DNA from: Brachybacterium paraconglomeratum
GTDB lineage: Bacteria > Actinomycetota > Actinomycetes > Actinomycetales > Dermabacteraceae
Direction of reading: 5' to 3'
Assembly: GCF_003994255.1 (NCBI RefSeq)
Contig: NZ_ML133851.1
Coordinates: forward strand, 496,001-560,000
Length of the DNA: 64,000 bases
In this document: positions 9,291 to 17,004 of the stretch, piece after piece
How positions within the stretch are numbered: the first letter of the stretch is position 1
Layout: each line of letters starts with the position of its first letter
Position numbers and translations under genes: made by a program
Notes under the pieces: generated by a model
The model's database searches: none
Told to the model about the DNA's origin: nothing
The model's input: only the letters and a program-made list of their open reading frames with translations

Positions 9291-9337
9291 GCCCCTTCGC
9301 AGGAGAGCACCCGCGAACCCGACGCCTGGAGGAAACC

Positions 9338-9703
9338 GTGGCCAATCCGCTCGTGAGCATCATCGTCCCCGTCGCGGGGATCATCGCCGCCTCCGTCGGC
9401 AAGAAGGCGGCCGAGACCGGCTGGGGAGTCGTGTTCGGCGAGGACGCCCCGACCACCAAGTCCCAGAAGGCCGCCAAGAAGGACGTCGCCGCGCGGCGCA
9501 AGCAGGCGAAGAAGGACGGCGCCTCGAAGGCGGAGATCCAGGCGATCAGGGATCCCGACGACGACCAGCCGGTCTGGAAGCTGATGCTGTGGACGCTGGT
9601 CTCCGGCGTGCTGCTGCAGGGCCTGCGGACGGCTGCCCAGCGCGGGGCGAAGAAGGGCGCGGAGCGGCTGACCACCAGGCGGCCCCGCCCGAACCGCGGC
9701 TGA
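9338..9703 (+). CDS. DUF4235 small membrane protein
   Basis: This 121-residue actinobacterial protein of unknown function has a short hydrophobic N-terminus (LVSIIVPVAGIIAASVG), a Lys/Ala-rich middle (about 45-70) and a second hydrophobic segment (VWKLMLWTLVSGVLLQGL), then a basic tail. This layout matches DUF4235. GGAGGAAA is well placed before the GTG start. It follows the LCP gene by 47 bases in the same direction and is closed by the strong hairpin at 9737-9773, so it may be the last gene of an LCP transcript. Confidence 0.75.
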   Translation: MANPLVSIIVPVAGIIAASVGKKAAETGWGVVFGEDAPTTKSQKAAKKDVAARRKQAKKDGASKAEIQAIRDPDDDQPVWKLMLWTLVSGVLLQGLRTAAQRGAKKGAERLTTRRPRPNRG

Positions 9704-9736
9704 CCCGACCGGCCGACGGCCTGTCCGCCTGACGCC

Positions 9737-9773
9737 GAAGGGGCGCCCCGCAGACTCTGCGGGGCGCCCCTTC
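9737..9773 (+). terminator. GC hairpin terminator after the DUF4235 gene
   Basis: A perfect 17-bp inverted repeat with a 3-base loop. There is only a short TTC and no U tract. Located 34 bases after the stop codon; PhoU converges from the other side, so it may serve both strands. Confidence 0.75.
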
Positions 9774-9888
9774 GTCGTGCTCGGACTCCGTCGGGCTCGG
9801 GCTCCGTAGTGCGTGCACTAGGTCATGCTCGGCCTCCCGCGGACCCGTCGGGCCCGGGTGCGGCCGGACCGGAGCTCCGGGGCCCGGC

Positions 9889-10569
9889 TCAGAACTCCGG
9901 GACGTCGACGCCCTCGGAGAGGGTGTCCATCGCGTCGCCGGTGACGAGGAACCCGACGCGGCGCACGAGGGAGACCGCGTGATCGCCCATCCGCTCGTAG
10001 AAGCGGATCAGCAACGTCATGTCGATGACCTGGCCGGCGGTGAAGGTGCCGGGCGCGGCCGAGGAGATCTCGCGGGAGACCTCGAGCATGAGCTCGTCCA
10101 GCTCGTCGTCGCCCTTCTCGACCTCGGCGGCCTGGGCGAGGTCGCGGTTGGCGATCACCTCGGAGGCCCCCTTGAGGGACTCCAGGCCCACCTCGGACAT
10201 CCGCGCGATCTTCTCGCGGAACTGCTCGGGGACCGCGGCATCCGGGTGGGTGCGGCGCGCGATCAGCGCGATGTGCGCGGCGAGGTCGCCCATGCGCTCG
10301 AGGGAGGAGCTCATGCGCAGGGAGGCGACCAGGAGGCGCAGGTCCGTGGCGACCGGGGCCTGTCGGGCGAGGAGCTCGACGGCCTTCGCGTCGAGCTCGA
10401 GGTGACGGTCGTCGATGTGGGGGTCGGCGGTGATGACCCGCTCGGCGAGGGCCAGGTCGCCCTCGAGAAGGGCCCTGGTCGCGTCCGCCAGGGCCGTGCT
10501 CACCAGCTCGGCCATGTCCAGCAGGTCGTCGACGATGTGCCGCAGATCGCTCTGGTAGGCCTCGCGCAT
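9889..10569 (-). CDS. phoU: phosphate signalling protein PhoU
   Basis: This 226-residue all-helical cytoplasmic protein has two PhoU repeats, each with the ERMGDLAAHIA or ERMGDHAVSLV metal-binding helix (Glu/Asp). PhoU links the Pst phosphate transporter to the sensor kinase and keeps the phosphate regulon off when phosphate is plentiful. It is divergent from senX3-regX3, the matching two-component system. GAGGAGCGAG stands before the ATG. Upstream, three GTTCA(C/T) direct repeats about 21-22 bases apart overlap a TACGCT -10 element, so RegX3 probably controls it. No pst genes are in the window. Confidence 0.95.
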   Translation of the reverse strand: MREAYQSDLRHIVDDLLDMAELVSTALADATRALLEGDLALAERVITADPHIDDRHLELDAKAVELLARQAPVATDLRLLVASLRMSSSLERMGDLAAHIALIARRTHPDAAVPEQFREKIARMSEVGLESLKGASEVIANRDLAQAAEVEKGDDELDELMLEVSREISSAAPGTFTAGQVIDMTLLIRFYERMGDHAVSLVRRVGFLVTGDAMDTLSEGVDVPEF

Positions 10570-10619
10570 GTTCTCGCTCCTCTGTCTGATGGGGACTTCT
10601 CCCCGATCCTCGCAATGCC

Positions 10620-10670
10620 GGATGAACGCGCATCGCCCTTGGGTGAACTCGAAGCGTAGTCCCCGTGAAC
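10620..10670 (-). promoter_or_regulatory. PHO-box-like direct repeats upstream of phoU
   Basis: On the minus strand GTTCACGG (10670-10663), GTTCACCC (10648-10641) and GTTCATCC (10627-10620) repeat every 22 and 21 bases, that is, every second 11-base unit. A TACGCT -10 element (10658-10653) lies between the first two. Direct GTTCAYC repeats with 11-base phasing are the known architecture of PhoP/RegX3-type sites in actinobacteria. Confidence 0.6.
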
Positions 10671-10729
10671 TCCTCCCCTCGTTCGTCCCGACCTGCGACA
10701 GGTGGCGGGAGGGTCGAGCGCACGGGGCC

Positions 10730-10735
10730 TAGGCT
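10730..10735 (+). promoter_or_regulatory. -10 element, leaderless start of senX3
   Basis: TAGGCT is followed by six bases and then the GTG at 10742. This fixes the start codon and predicts a leaderless transcript. Confidence 0.6.
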
Positions 10736-10741
10736 GTCCTG

Positions 10742-12007
10742 GTGCCCCAGTCTGCCCTGCTCCTGCTCGCCGCGGCGATCGGACTCGTGATCGGAGTCGT
10801 CGCCACGTCGGCGCTGCGCCGCTCCGAGAGCCGCCGCGCCGAGAAGCCGGCGGCACGGGACGAGGTGGTCCCCGAGGCCGCCGCGGAGGTGCTGGCGATC
10901 CTCTCCTCCGCCTATGTGGTGCTGGACTCCGTCGGCGACGTCCTGCGCGCCTCCCCCATGGCCTACTCCTACGGGATCGTGCGCGCCGCCGAGGGCGACT
11001 ACCCGCGCCTGGCGAGCACGCAGCTGATGGAGCTCGCGTCGGACGTCGGCCGCAACGGCGGGTTCCGCGACGAGCGCCTGACGGTGCGCCGCTCCGCCCA
11101 GGGCGACACCGACGCGGTGATCGACGTGCGGATCGGTGCGCTCGGCGAGCACGGGGTGCTGCTGCTGGCCGACGACCTCACGCGAGCGGTGCGGGTGGAG
11201 GAGACGCGGCGAGACTTCGTCGCGAACGTGTCCCACGAGCTGAAGACCCCCGTCGGCGCGATCACGCTGCTCGCCGAGACGATGGAGGACGCCGCGGAGG
11301 ATCCCGACGCGGTGCGCCGCTTCGCCGAACGGATGCAGACGGAGACCCGCCGCCTCTCCCACCTGGTGCAGGAGATCATCGAGCTCTCGCGCGTGCAGGG
11401 CAGCTCCGCCCTCACCGACGCCGAGCCGGTCGAGATCGACGAGGTGGTCGAGGAGGCGGTGGCGCTGAACCGCAACTTCGCGCTCGGCTCGAACATCGAG
11501 GTCGCCGTCGGCGGCAGCAGCGGGCTGCGCGTCTTCGGCTCCTCCTCGATGCTCACCACGGCGCTGTCCAACCTGATCTCCAACGCGATCACCTACTCCG
11601 ACCCGCGCACCCGGGTCGGGATCTCGGTGCGGCGCGACGGCGGCATGGTCGAGGTGTCCGTGAAGGACCAGGGCATCGGCATCGCGAAGGACCACCTCGA
11701 GCGGGTCTTCGAGCGGTTCTTCCGCGTGGACCGGGCACGCTCGCGCAGCACCGGCGGCTCCGGCCTGGGCCTCGCGATCGTGAAGCACATCGCGACCGAC
11801 CACGGCGGCGAGGTGACCGCCTGGTCGATGAAGGGCCAGGGGTCGACCTTCACCCTCAGGCTGCCGGAGATGGGCCGCACCGAGACGATCACCGTCGGCT
11901 CCCGCACGCTCGAGGTCTCCGCGAACCCGCGCGCGACCGCCTCGACCGACGCTCCCGGCGACGAGCGCCCCCGACCCTCCGACCGACCCTCTGGAAAGGG
12001 AAGTTGA
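10742..12007 (+). CDS. senX3: phosphate-sensing histidine kinase SenX3-like
   Basis: This 421-residue kinase has one N-terminal transmembrane helix (about 5-23), a PAS-like region (about 45-150), and HisKA and HATPase domains. The phosphorylated residue is His165 in FVANVSHELKTP; the N, G1 and G2 boxes are seen as NLISNAITYS, VKDQGIGI and GGSGLGLAIVK. Having one membrane helix and a PAS-like domain is typical of SenX3. The response regulator follows one base after the stop, and phoU is divergent, which is the conserved actinobacterial arrangement for phosphate control. The last 40 residues are low-complexity. Confidence 0.92.
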   Translation: MPQSALLLLAAAIGLVIGVVATSALRRSESRRAEKPAARDEVVPEAAAEVLAILSSAYVVLDSVGDVLRASPMAYSYGIVRAAEGDYPRLASTQLMELASDVGRNGGFRDERLTVRRSAQGDTDAVIDVRIGALGEHGVLLLADDLTRAVRVEETRRDFVANVSHELKTPVGAITLLAETMEDAAEDPDAVRRFAERMQTETRRLSHLVQEIIELSRVQGSSALTDAEPVEIDEVVEEAVALNRNFALGSNIEVAVGGSSGLRVFGSSSMLTTALSNLISNAITYSDPRTRVGISVRRDGGMVEVSVKDQGIGIAKDHLERVFERFFRVDRARSRSTGGSGLGLAIVKHIATDHGGEVTAWSMKGQGSTFTLRLPEMGRTETITVGSRTLEVSANPRATASTDAPGDERPRPSDRPSGKGS

Positions 12008-12008
12008 G

Positions 12009-12698
12009 ATGACACGCATCCTGATCGTGGAGGACGAGGAATCGTTCTCGGACCCGCTCTCCTACTCGCTGCGGAAGGAGGGCTACGAGGTCGCCGTCGC
12101 GGACACCGGCACCGACGGTCTGCGCATCTTCTCCGCCCACGGCGCCGACCTGGTGCTCCTGGATCTCATGCTCCCGGGGATGAGCGGCACCGAGGTGTGC
12201 CGGGAGATCCGCCGCACCTCCTCGGTCCCGGTCATCATGCTCACCGCGAAGGACGACGAGTTCGACAAGGTGCTGGGCCTCGAGCTGGGCGCCGACGACT
12301 ACGTCACCAAGCCCTACTCCTCCCGAGAGCTGCTCGCCCGGATCAAGGCCGTGCTGCGGCGCGGCCAGGACACGGCCGAGGCGGAGGAGGACACGACCCT
12401 CACCGCGGGCGGCATCATGATGGACGTCGAGCGTCACGTGGTGCAGGTCCACGGCACCGAGGTGGCCCTCCCGCTGAAGGAGTTCGAGCTGCTGGAGATG
12501 CTGCTGCGCAACGTCGACCGGGTGCTCACCCGCGGCCAGCTCATCGACCGCGTCTGGGGCGCGAACTACGTCGGCGACACCAAGACCCTCGACGTCCACG
12601 TCAAGCGCCTGCGCGCGAAGATCGAGGACGACCCGAAGAACCCCGTCCACCTCGTGACCGTGCGCGGGCTGGGCTACAAGTTCGAGTCCGGGGCCTGA
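12009..12698 (+). CDS. regX3: phosphate response regulator RegX3-like
   Basis: This 229-residue OmpR/PhoB-family regulator has a receiver domain (1-115) with Asp52 as the phosphate acceptor in LVLLDLMLPGMSG, a conserved Thr (IMLTAK) and Lys (VTKPY). It also has a winged-helix DNA-binding domain (about 135-227) ending in TVRGLGYKFE. It probably activates phosphate-starvation genes, and the direct repeats upstream of phoU are a likely target. The GAAAGGGAAG stretch before the ATG overlaps the end of the kinase gene, so the two are tightly coupled. Confidence 0.95.
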   Translation: MTRILIVEDEESFSDPLSYSLRKEGYEVAVADTGTDGLRIFSAHGADLVLLDLMLPGMSGTEVCREIRRTSSVPVIMLTAKDDEFDKVLGLELGADDYVTKPYSSRELLARIKAVLRRGQDTAEAEEDTTLTAGGIMMDVERHVVQVHGTEVALPLKEFELLEMLLRNVDRVLTRGQLIDRVWGANYVGDTKTLDVHVKRLRAKIEDDPKNPVHLVTVRGLGYKFESGA

Positions 12699-12727
12699 GC
12701 GCCGACCGACGTCGCCCCGAGAACGCG

Positions 12728-12760
12728 CGAGCGCCCCGCAGCCAGGCTGCGGGGCGCTCG
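12728..12760 (+). terminator. GC hairpin terminator after regX3
   Basis: A perfect 15-bp inverted repeat around a CAG loop, 30 bases after the regX3 stop, without a U tract. The lipoprotein gene at 12790 converges on it, so it can act on both strands. Confidence 0.75.
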
Positions 12761-12789
12761 TCGTCCAGGGGGCTCGCGCGGAGCCGGGC

Positions 12790-13287
12790 TCAGCCGGCGG
12801 CGGGCTCGCTCTCCCCGTAGTGGCTGAGGGTGGTCTCGAGCGTGGGCAGCGAGACCGTGGTGGAGAGGTCCCCGGAGGTGACCGCGAGATCGAGGATCGT
12901 CCCCGGGAGCACGTCGAGCGCGCCGATCTGCACGGCCTGCTGGCCCTCCTCGGGGCCGAGCTCGACCGTGCCCTGCGCCGGGACCTGCACGCGCGTGGAG
13001 AACACGGCGGCACCCTCGTCCTGGCCCTCGAGCTCGACGACGAGGTCCTCGTCGGAGTAGTTCACGACGGTCGCGGAGAAGGTCGGGGCCCCGGTCTCGT
13101 CCATCACCAGCACGGCGTTGCGCACGCCGACGTGGAAGGCGCCGTCGACCTCGAGGTTCGCGTTGGTGCCGTCGCCCGCCTGGTAGAACTCGTGGGTCTG
13201 CACCGGGCTCATGAAGGTGCAGCCGGACGCCGCGAGGGCGAGGCCCAGGGCGGCGACGGAGAGTGCGAGACGGCGGGGACGGCGCAC
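12790..13287 (-). CDS. putative lipoprotein of unknown function
   Basis: This 165-residue protein begins with a basic n-region, a hydrophobic stretch and the lipobox-like AASGC (Cys23), so it is probably anchored on the outer face of the membrane. The mature part is beta-rich (for example [19 protein letters not shown]) and resembles an immunoglobulin-like domain, but I recognise no family. AGGAG precedes the GTG at a good distance; longer in-frame starts would bury the signal peptide. It is convergent with regX3 and divergent from carD. A link to phosphate control or the cell envelope is conceivable but unproven. Confidence 0.72.
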   Translation of the reverse strand: MRRPRRLALSVAALGLALAASGCTFMSPVQTHEFYQAGDGTNANLEVDGAFHVGVRNAVLVMDETGAPTFSATVVNYSDEDLVVELEGQDEGAAVFSTRVQVPAQGTVELGPEEGQQAVQIGALDVLPGTILDLAVTSGDLSTTVSLPTLETTLSHYGESEPAAG

Positions 13288-13515
13288 GGAGGACTCCTGT
13301 TCGATGCCGCGGAGCGGCGGGGACGATCGGGGACAGCCCTCACAGGGTACCCCACCGCGGCACCTCGGACGGACCCCGCACCGCAGGTCCGGCGACGGGC
13401 TCCTCGGCGCTCGCCGCGCCGCGCCGGACGCTGCGGGCCGCCTGGCGACTCCCCCGCTCAGCACCGCTTTCCGCACCGGCGACGAGAGCGGGTCGGCGCT
13501 GGTCGGCGGGCATTT

Positions 13516-13536
13516 TACCATCCGACCCGGATGGTA
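13516..13536 (+). promoter_or_regulatory. inverted repeat overlapping the carD promoter
   Basis: TACCATCC and GGATGGTA form a perfect 8-bp inverted repeat with a 5-base spacer. Its right arm runs into the -10 element TAGGAT (13535-13540), which is 25 bases before the carD ATG. A dimeric regulator bound here would block the promoter. Confidence 0.5.
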
Positions 13537-13565
13537 GGATGAACGCCGGAAAGGGGACCCACCAC

Positions 13566-14048
13566 ATGAACTTCGCTGTCGGCGAGACCGTCGTCTACCC
13601 GCACCACGGTGCCGCGCTCATCGAGGAGGTCAAGACCCGCACCATCAAGGGCGAGGACCGCACCTACCTCAAGCTCAAGGTCGCCCAGGGCGATCTCACG
13701 ATCGAGGTCCCCGCCGACAACGTCGACCTCGTCGGCGTCCGCGACGTCGTGGACAAGGAGGGTCTCGACGAGGTCTTCGAGGTGCTCCGCCAGCCGTACA
13801 CGGAGGAGCCGACGAACTGGTCCCGCCGCTACAAGGCCAACGTCGAGAAGCTCGCCTCGGGCAACGTCAAGAAGGTCGCCGAGGTCGTGCGCGACCTGTG
13901 GCGTCGCGACCAGGACCGCGGCCTGTCCGCCGGGGAGAAGCGGATGCTGGCCAAGGCGCGCCAGATCCTCGTCTCCGAGCTCGCCCTCGCCGAGAAGACC
14001 GACGAGGCCGAGGCCGAGACCATCCTCGACGAGGTCCTCGCCTCCTGA
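13566..14048 (+). CDS. carD: CarD-family RNA polymerase-binding regulator
   Basis: This 160-residue protein binds the RNA polymerase beta subunit and stabilises open complexes, especially at rRNA promoters. The N-terminal Tudor-like RNAP interaction domain (1-55) starts [15 protein letters not shown], and the C-terminal helical domain carries the conserved Trp ([13 protein letters not shown]) that wedges DNA at the -10 edge. The length matches mycobacterial CarD (162 residues). A longer in-frame start exists, but this ATG begins at the conserved N-terminus. It is followed nine bases later by an IspD-like gene, echoing the carD-ispD-ispF order of other actinobacteria. Confidence 0.95.
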   Translation: MNFAVGETVVYPHHGAALIEEVKTRTIKGEDRTYLKLKVAQGDLTIEVPADNVDLVGVRDVVDKEGLDEVFEVLRQPYTEEPTNWSRRYKANVEKLASGNVKKVAEVVRDLWRRDQDRGLSAGEKRMLAKARQILVSELALAEKTDEAEAETILDEVLAS

Positions 14049-14056
14049 GCGCCCCG

Positions 14057-14794
14057 GTGACGTCCTCGTCCGCCCCGGGGCGGGTCCGACCGCTCGTGCT
14101 CGCCCTGGCGCCGCCCGCGCCGGGGATCTCGCACGACGCCGAGACGCCGTCCCTCGAGACGCTCGGCGGCTCGCGCCTGATCGAGCGGCTCCTGGGCACG
14201 CTCCATGCGCTGGGCCTGCCCGCCCCGGTCGTCGTCGCCCGCTCCGAGGCGGCGGGACACTTGCGGGCGCTGCTCGATCCGCGCCTGAGGGTCCTCGCGG
14301 TCGACGGGGATCGCCGACGGGCGCTGCGCGCCGCGCTCGATGCCTGCGACGACCCGCTCCTGCTCGTCCACGACGCCGAGCGCGCCCTGACCCCGCAGAC
14401 CGTGATCGCCGAGGTCCTCGCCTCCCTGCACGGAGGCCTGGACGCGGTGGTGCCGGTGGTCGCGATGACCGACTCGGTCAAGGAGGTGCTGCCGGGCGGG
14501 CTGCGCAACGTGGACCGCTCCACCCTCGCCGGGCTCCAGAGCCCCCGCCTGCTGCGGCGCGAGGTGCTCGAGGCAGCCCTCGACCCGGCGCAGACCCCTG
14601 CTGAGCAGGCGCCTCCGGGCGGGCGCTTCGACGAGATCCACGCCGCCCTGGCCGCCGGCGCCCGGGTGGGGACGGTCCAGGGATCGCACTCGGGCTTCGC
14701 GGTGCTGGACCGGCTCACCCTGTGGCAGGCGCAGATCTCGCTGGGCCTGGCCCGGGACACCTCGCACCGACGGGGACTGGCCCGCCGCGGCTGA
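14057..14794 (+). CDS. degenerate IspD-like nucleotidyltransferase paralogue
   Basis: This 245-residue protein aligns by eye with 2-C-methyl-D-erythritol 4-phosphate cytidylyltransferase: LLLVHDAERAL matches IHDAARP, VVAMTDSVKEV matches the DT(I/V)K region and LQSPRLLRREVL matches QTPQxF. The N-terminal Gly-rich nucleotide loop (normally AAGxGxRxG) is replaced by a Pro/Ala-rich segment, so CTP binding is doubtful. It sits nine bases after carD, where ispD usually lies, while an intact ispD is at 15224-16000. It may be a decayed copy or a protein with a new role. The frame is intact and codon use is normal. Confidence 0.7.
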   Translation: MTSSSAPGRVRPLVLALAPPAPGISHDAETPSLETLGGSRLIERLLGTLHALGLPAPVVVARSEAAGHLRALLDPRLRVLAVDGDRRRALRAALDACDDPLLLVHDAERALTPQTVIAEVLASLHGGLDAVVPVVAMTDSVKEVLPGGLRNVDRSTLAGLQSPRLLRREVLEAALDPAQTPAEQAPPGGRFDEIHAALAAGARVGTVQGSHSGFAVLDRLTLWQAQISLGLARDTSHRRGLARRG

Positions 14795-14901
14795 GCCCCG
14801 ATGCCGCCGTCGGGCGTCCGGCCGGGGTCGCGCTCGGCCGACGCGTCGGCCCCGCTCGACCGTCCGATCAGCCGTGGCGACCCGCCGTGCCGACCCCGCG
14901 C

Positions 14902-15213
14902 TCAGCCGTCCTGGCGGCTGCGCCAGACGGTGCGGAACTCCTGCGCCATCCGCAGCGGTTTGGACAGCGTGCGCTCGGGGAGACTGCTCGCGAGCTCGCC
15001 CGGGTCGCGGCGCAGCCGGCGCATGAGACGGCGCGGCTTGCTGGAGATGCGCTGGCGCAGGTCGGGGAGGTAGTCCTCCGAGACGTCCAGCCGGGTCACC
15101 GCGCCGCAGCCGGTGCAGCGGATCTGGGACACGAAGCGCCCTGCATAGACCACCTCGTGCTCCGCGTCCTGCTCGCACGCAGTGCACCGCAGGAAGCTCT
15201 CCTCGACGCTCAT
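14902..15213 (-). CDS. small zinc-ribbon protein of unknown function
   Basis: This 103-residue protein has two CxxC knuckles (Cys10/Cys13 and Cys33/Cys36), which should bind one zinc, followed by a strongly basic helix (SSKPRRLMRRLRRD). It starts ten bases after the ispD stop on the same strand, so it is probably the second gene of the ispD transcript. The basic region suggests contact with nucleic acid, but I know no characterised relative. CGAGGAGA-like purines stand before the ATG. Confidence 0.72.
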   Translation of the reverse strand: MSVEESFLRCTACEQDAEHEVVYAGRFVSQIRCTGCGAVTRLDVSEDYLPDLRQRISSKPRRLMRRLRRDPGELASSLPERTLSKPLRMAQEFRTVWRSRQDG

Positions 15214-15223
15214 CGTCCCCTCC

Positions 15224-16000
15224 TCACGAAGACCTCAAACCTAGCGCGCTGACCACGTCCTGGGCCAGGAGGAGGTCCTGGGCATAGGTGATCTTGAAGT
15301 TGGTCTCCTCGCCGCGCACCCAGGTGACCGGGATGTCGGTGTACTCCTCGGCGCAGGAGGCGGTGTCGGTGCCGACGAAGCCGTCGCGCGCGGCCGCCTC
15401 GTAGGCGTCCAGGATGGTCGCGGCGTGGAAGCCCTGCGGGGTCTGCACGCGCACGAGCGCTCCGGCGCCCGGCTCCCCCGCTCCGGCGTCCTGATCCCCC
15501 GGGCCGGCGAGCCGCTCCCCCGGCGCGACCGGGGCGATGTCCACGGCGGGGATCCCGGGGACGGCGCCGCCGTGCTCGCGCGCGGCGTGCAGCACCGCGG
15601 AGGCCAGGCCGTGGGAGACCAGCGGGCGGGCCGCGTCGTGGATCAGCACGGTGTCCACCGCCCCGCTGTCTATCCGGTCGGCGAGATGGCGCAGGGCCGC
15701 GAGCTCGGACTCCTGGCGGGTGTCCCCGCCGGGGATGATCTCCAACGGCACATCGGTCTCGCGCGCCTCGACGAAGCGGGCATGCTCGAGGTCCTCGGGG
15801 CGGACCACGAACACGAGGATCCCCACCCCCTCGACGCTGGCGAGGGTGTTCAGGCCCCAAGCGGCGATGCTCCGCCCCGACAGCTGCAGGAAGGCCTTGT
15901 TGATGCCCGCCCCGACCCGGGTGCCGGAGCCCCCTGCGAGCACGACGCCGGCGGCCCGTCCGACGGGACGGGCCTGGCGCGAGCGGCGGGGCTGGGTCAC
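15224..16000 (-). CDS. ispD: 2-C-methyl-D-erythritol 4-phosphate cytidylyltransferase
   Basis: This 258-residue cytoplasmic enzyme makes CDP-methylerythritol in the MEP isoprenoid pathway. It has the CTP-binding loop VVLAGGSGTRVGAGINKAFL, the IHDAARPLV motif, RVQTPQGF and the C-terminal Lys in TNFKITY. There is a short Gly/Ala/Glu-rich insertion before RVQTPQGF, absent from typical homologues. The GTG start is supported by TACGAT six bases upstream. It is divergent from an operon holding ispF, the enzyme two steps later. This is the functional copy; the carD-linked paralogue lacks the nucleotide loop. Confidence 0.93.
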   Translation of the reverse strand: MTQPRRSRQARPVGRAAGVVLAGGSGTRVGAGINKAFLQLSGRSIAAWGLNTLASVEGVGILVFVVRPEDLEHARFVEARETDVPLEIIPGGDTRQESELAALRHLADRIDSGAVDTVLIHDAARPLVSHGLASAVLHAAREHGGAVPGIPAVDIAPVAPGERLAGPGDQDAGAGEPGAGALVRVQTPQGFHAATILDAYEAAARDGFVGTDTASCAEEYTDIPVTWVRGEETNFKITYAQDLLLAQDVVSALGLRSS

Positions 16001-16006
16001 GCAGGC

Positions 16007-16012
16007 ATCGTA
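16007..16012 (-). promoter_or_regulatory. -10 element, leaderless start of ispD
   Basis: On the minus strand TACGAT stands six bases before the GTG at 16000, predicting a leaderless message and supporting that start. Confidence 0.55.
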
Positions 16013-16159
16013 GACGGTGGCGCCGCACCGGCCGTCCCACGGGGGACCGCTGCGTGGTCCGGCCGGGCGGGACGTGACAGAATCGACCCGCTGGCGGACC
16101 GTCGGCGCCTTCGTCGCGCCCGGGACGCCCTTTCCACTTCCCCTGCACCAGGAGTTCGA

Positions 16160-16459
16160 ATGCTCACCATCGCCATCGTGTGCGGCGCCGGGATCGCGAC
16201 CTCCGCGCTGGTCGCCGAGCAGGTGCGCGAGCACATCGCCGCCCGAGGCCGCCGCGTCACCGTCGTGCAGGCCACGGTGATGGACCTGCTCTCCTCGGAC
16301 TTCCACGCGGACCTCGTGGTCTCCACCGTGGACCTGCCCGATGCCCTCGGCATCCCGCGCGTCTCCGGGATGCCCCTCCTGCTGGGCACGAACCCGCAGG
16401 TCACCTTCGACGACATCGACCGCCTGCTGGAGCGCATCGACCCGGACGGGACCCGATGA
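16160..16459 (+). CDS. stand-alone PTS EIIB subunit (lactose/galactitol/ascorbate type)
   Basis: This 99-residue protein has the EIIB fold with the phosphocysteine loop at the very start: [12 protein letters not shown], Cys8. EIIB proteins accept a phosphate from EIIA and pass it to sugar in EIIC. Neither an EIIA nor an EIIC gene is nearby. AGGAG is well placed before the ATG, and the stop overlaps the ispF start (ATGA). A lone EIIB coupled to isoprenoid and isoleucine genes is odd, and a regulatory role is possible. Alternatively its partners lie elsewhere in the genome. Confidence 0.82.
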   Translation: MLTIAIVCGAGIATSALVAEQVREHIAARGRRVTVVQATVMDLLSSDFHADLVVSTVDLPDALGIPRVSGMPLLLGTNPQVTFDDIDRLLERIDPDGTR

Positions 16460-17004
16460 TGCCCGCAGCACCCAGGATCGGCATCGGCGTGGACGTGCAC
16501 GCCGCCGCCCCCGAGGACTCCCCGCGCGAGCTGTGGATCGCGGGCCTGCGCTGGGAGGGCCAGCGGGCGCTGGAGGGGCACTCCGACGCCGACGTCGCCT
16601 GCCACGCCGCGTGCGACGCCTTGTTCTCCGCCGCCGGGATCGGCGACCTCGGCACCCACTTCGGCGTCGGCCGCCCCGAGTGGGAGGGCGCCTCGGGCTC
16701 CCGGCTGCTCGGGGAGGCGGCGCGCCTGGTCCGCGAGGCCGGCTACGAGATCGGGAACATCTCGGTGCAGGTGATCGGGAACTGGCCGCGGCTGTCCCGC
16801 CGCCGCGAGGAGGCGTGCGCGGCGATGACCGCCGCGGCCGGCGCGCCCGTCGCCGTCTCCGGCACCACCACCGACGCGCTCGGGCTGACCGGTCGCGGCG
16901 AGGGCCTCGCGGCGATGGCGACCGCGCTGCTCGTGCCCGCGGACGACGGCTCTGGGACCGGCCGCGCACCCGAGCAGACCCGCCCCGAGGAGGACCGCGC
17001 ATGA
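16456..17004 (+). CDS. ispF: 2-C-methyl-D-erythritol 2,4-cyclodiphosphate synthase
   Basis: This 182-residue trimeric enzyme cyclises CDP-methylerythritol 2-phosphate in the MEP pathway. The metal ligands are in GIGVDVHA (Asp and His) and in [11 protein letters not shown]; the IGDLGTHF loop and [16 protein letters not shown] near the end are also typical. It is about 20 residues longer than usual because of a C-terminal tail rich in Glu, Arg and Pro. The ATG overlaps the EIIB stop, and its own stop overlaps ilvA, so three unrelated activities are translationally coupled. Confidence 0.93.
   Translation: MMPAAPRIGIGVDVHAAAPEDSPRELWIAGLRWEGQRALEGHSDADVACHAACDALFSAAGIGDLGTHFGVGRPEWEGASGSRLLGEAARLVREAGYEIGNISVQVIGNWPRLSRRREEACAAMTAAAGAPVAVSGTTTDALGLTGRGEGLAAMATALLVPADDGSGTGRAPEQTRPEEDRA

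Noticed and set aside
13898..14056. A longer N-terminus for the IspD-like gene, overlapping carD
   Set aside because: The upstream part is out of frame with carD and reads as Arg/Pro-rich noise. The GTG at 14057 just after the carD stop is the sensible start.
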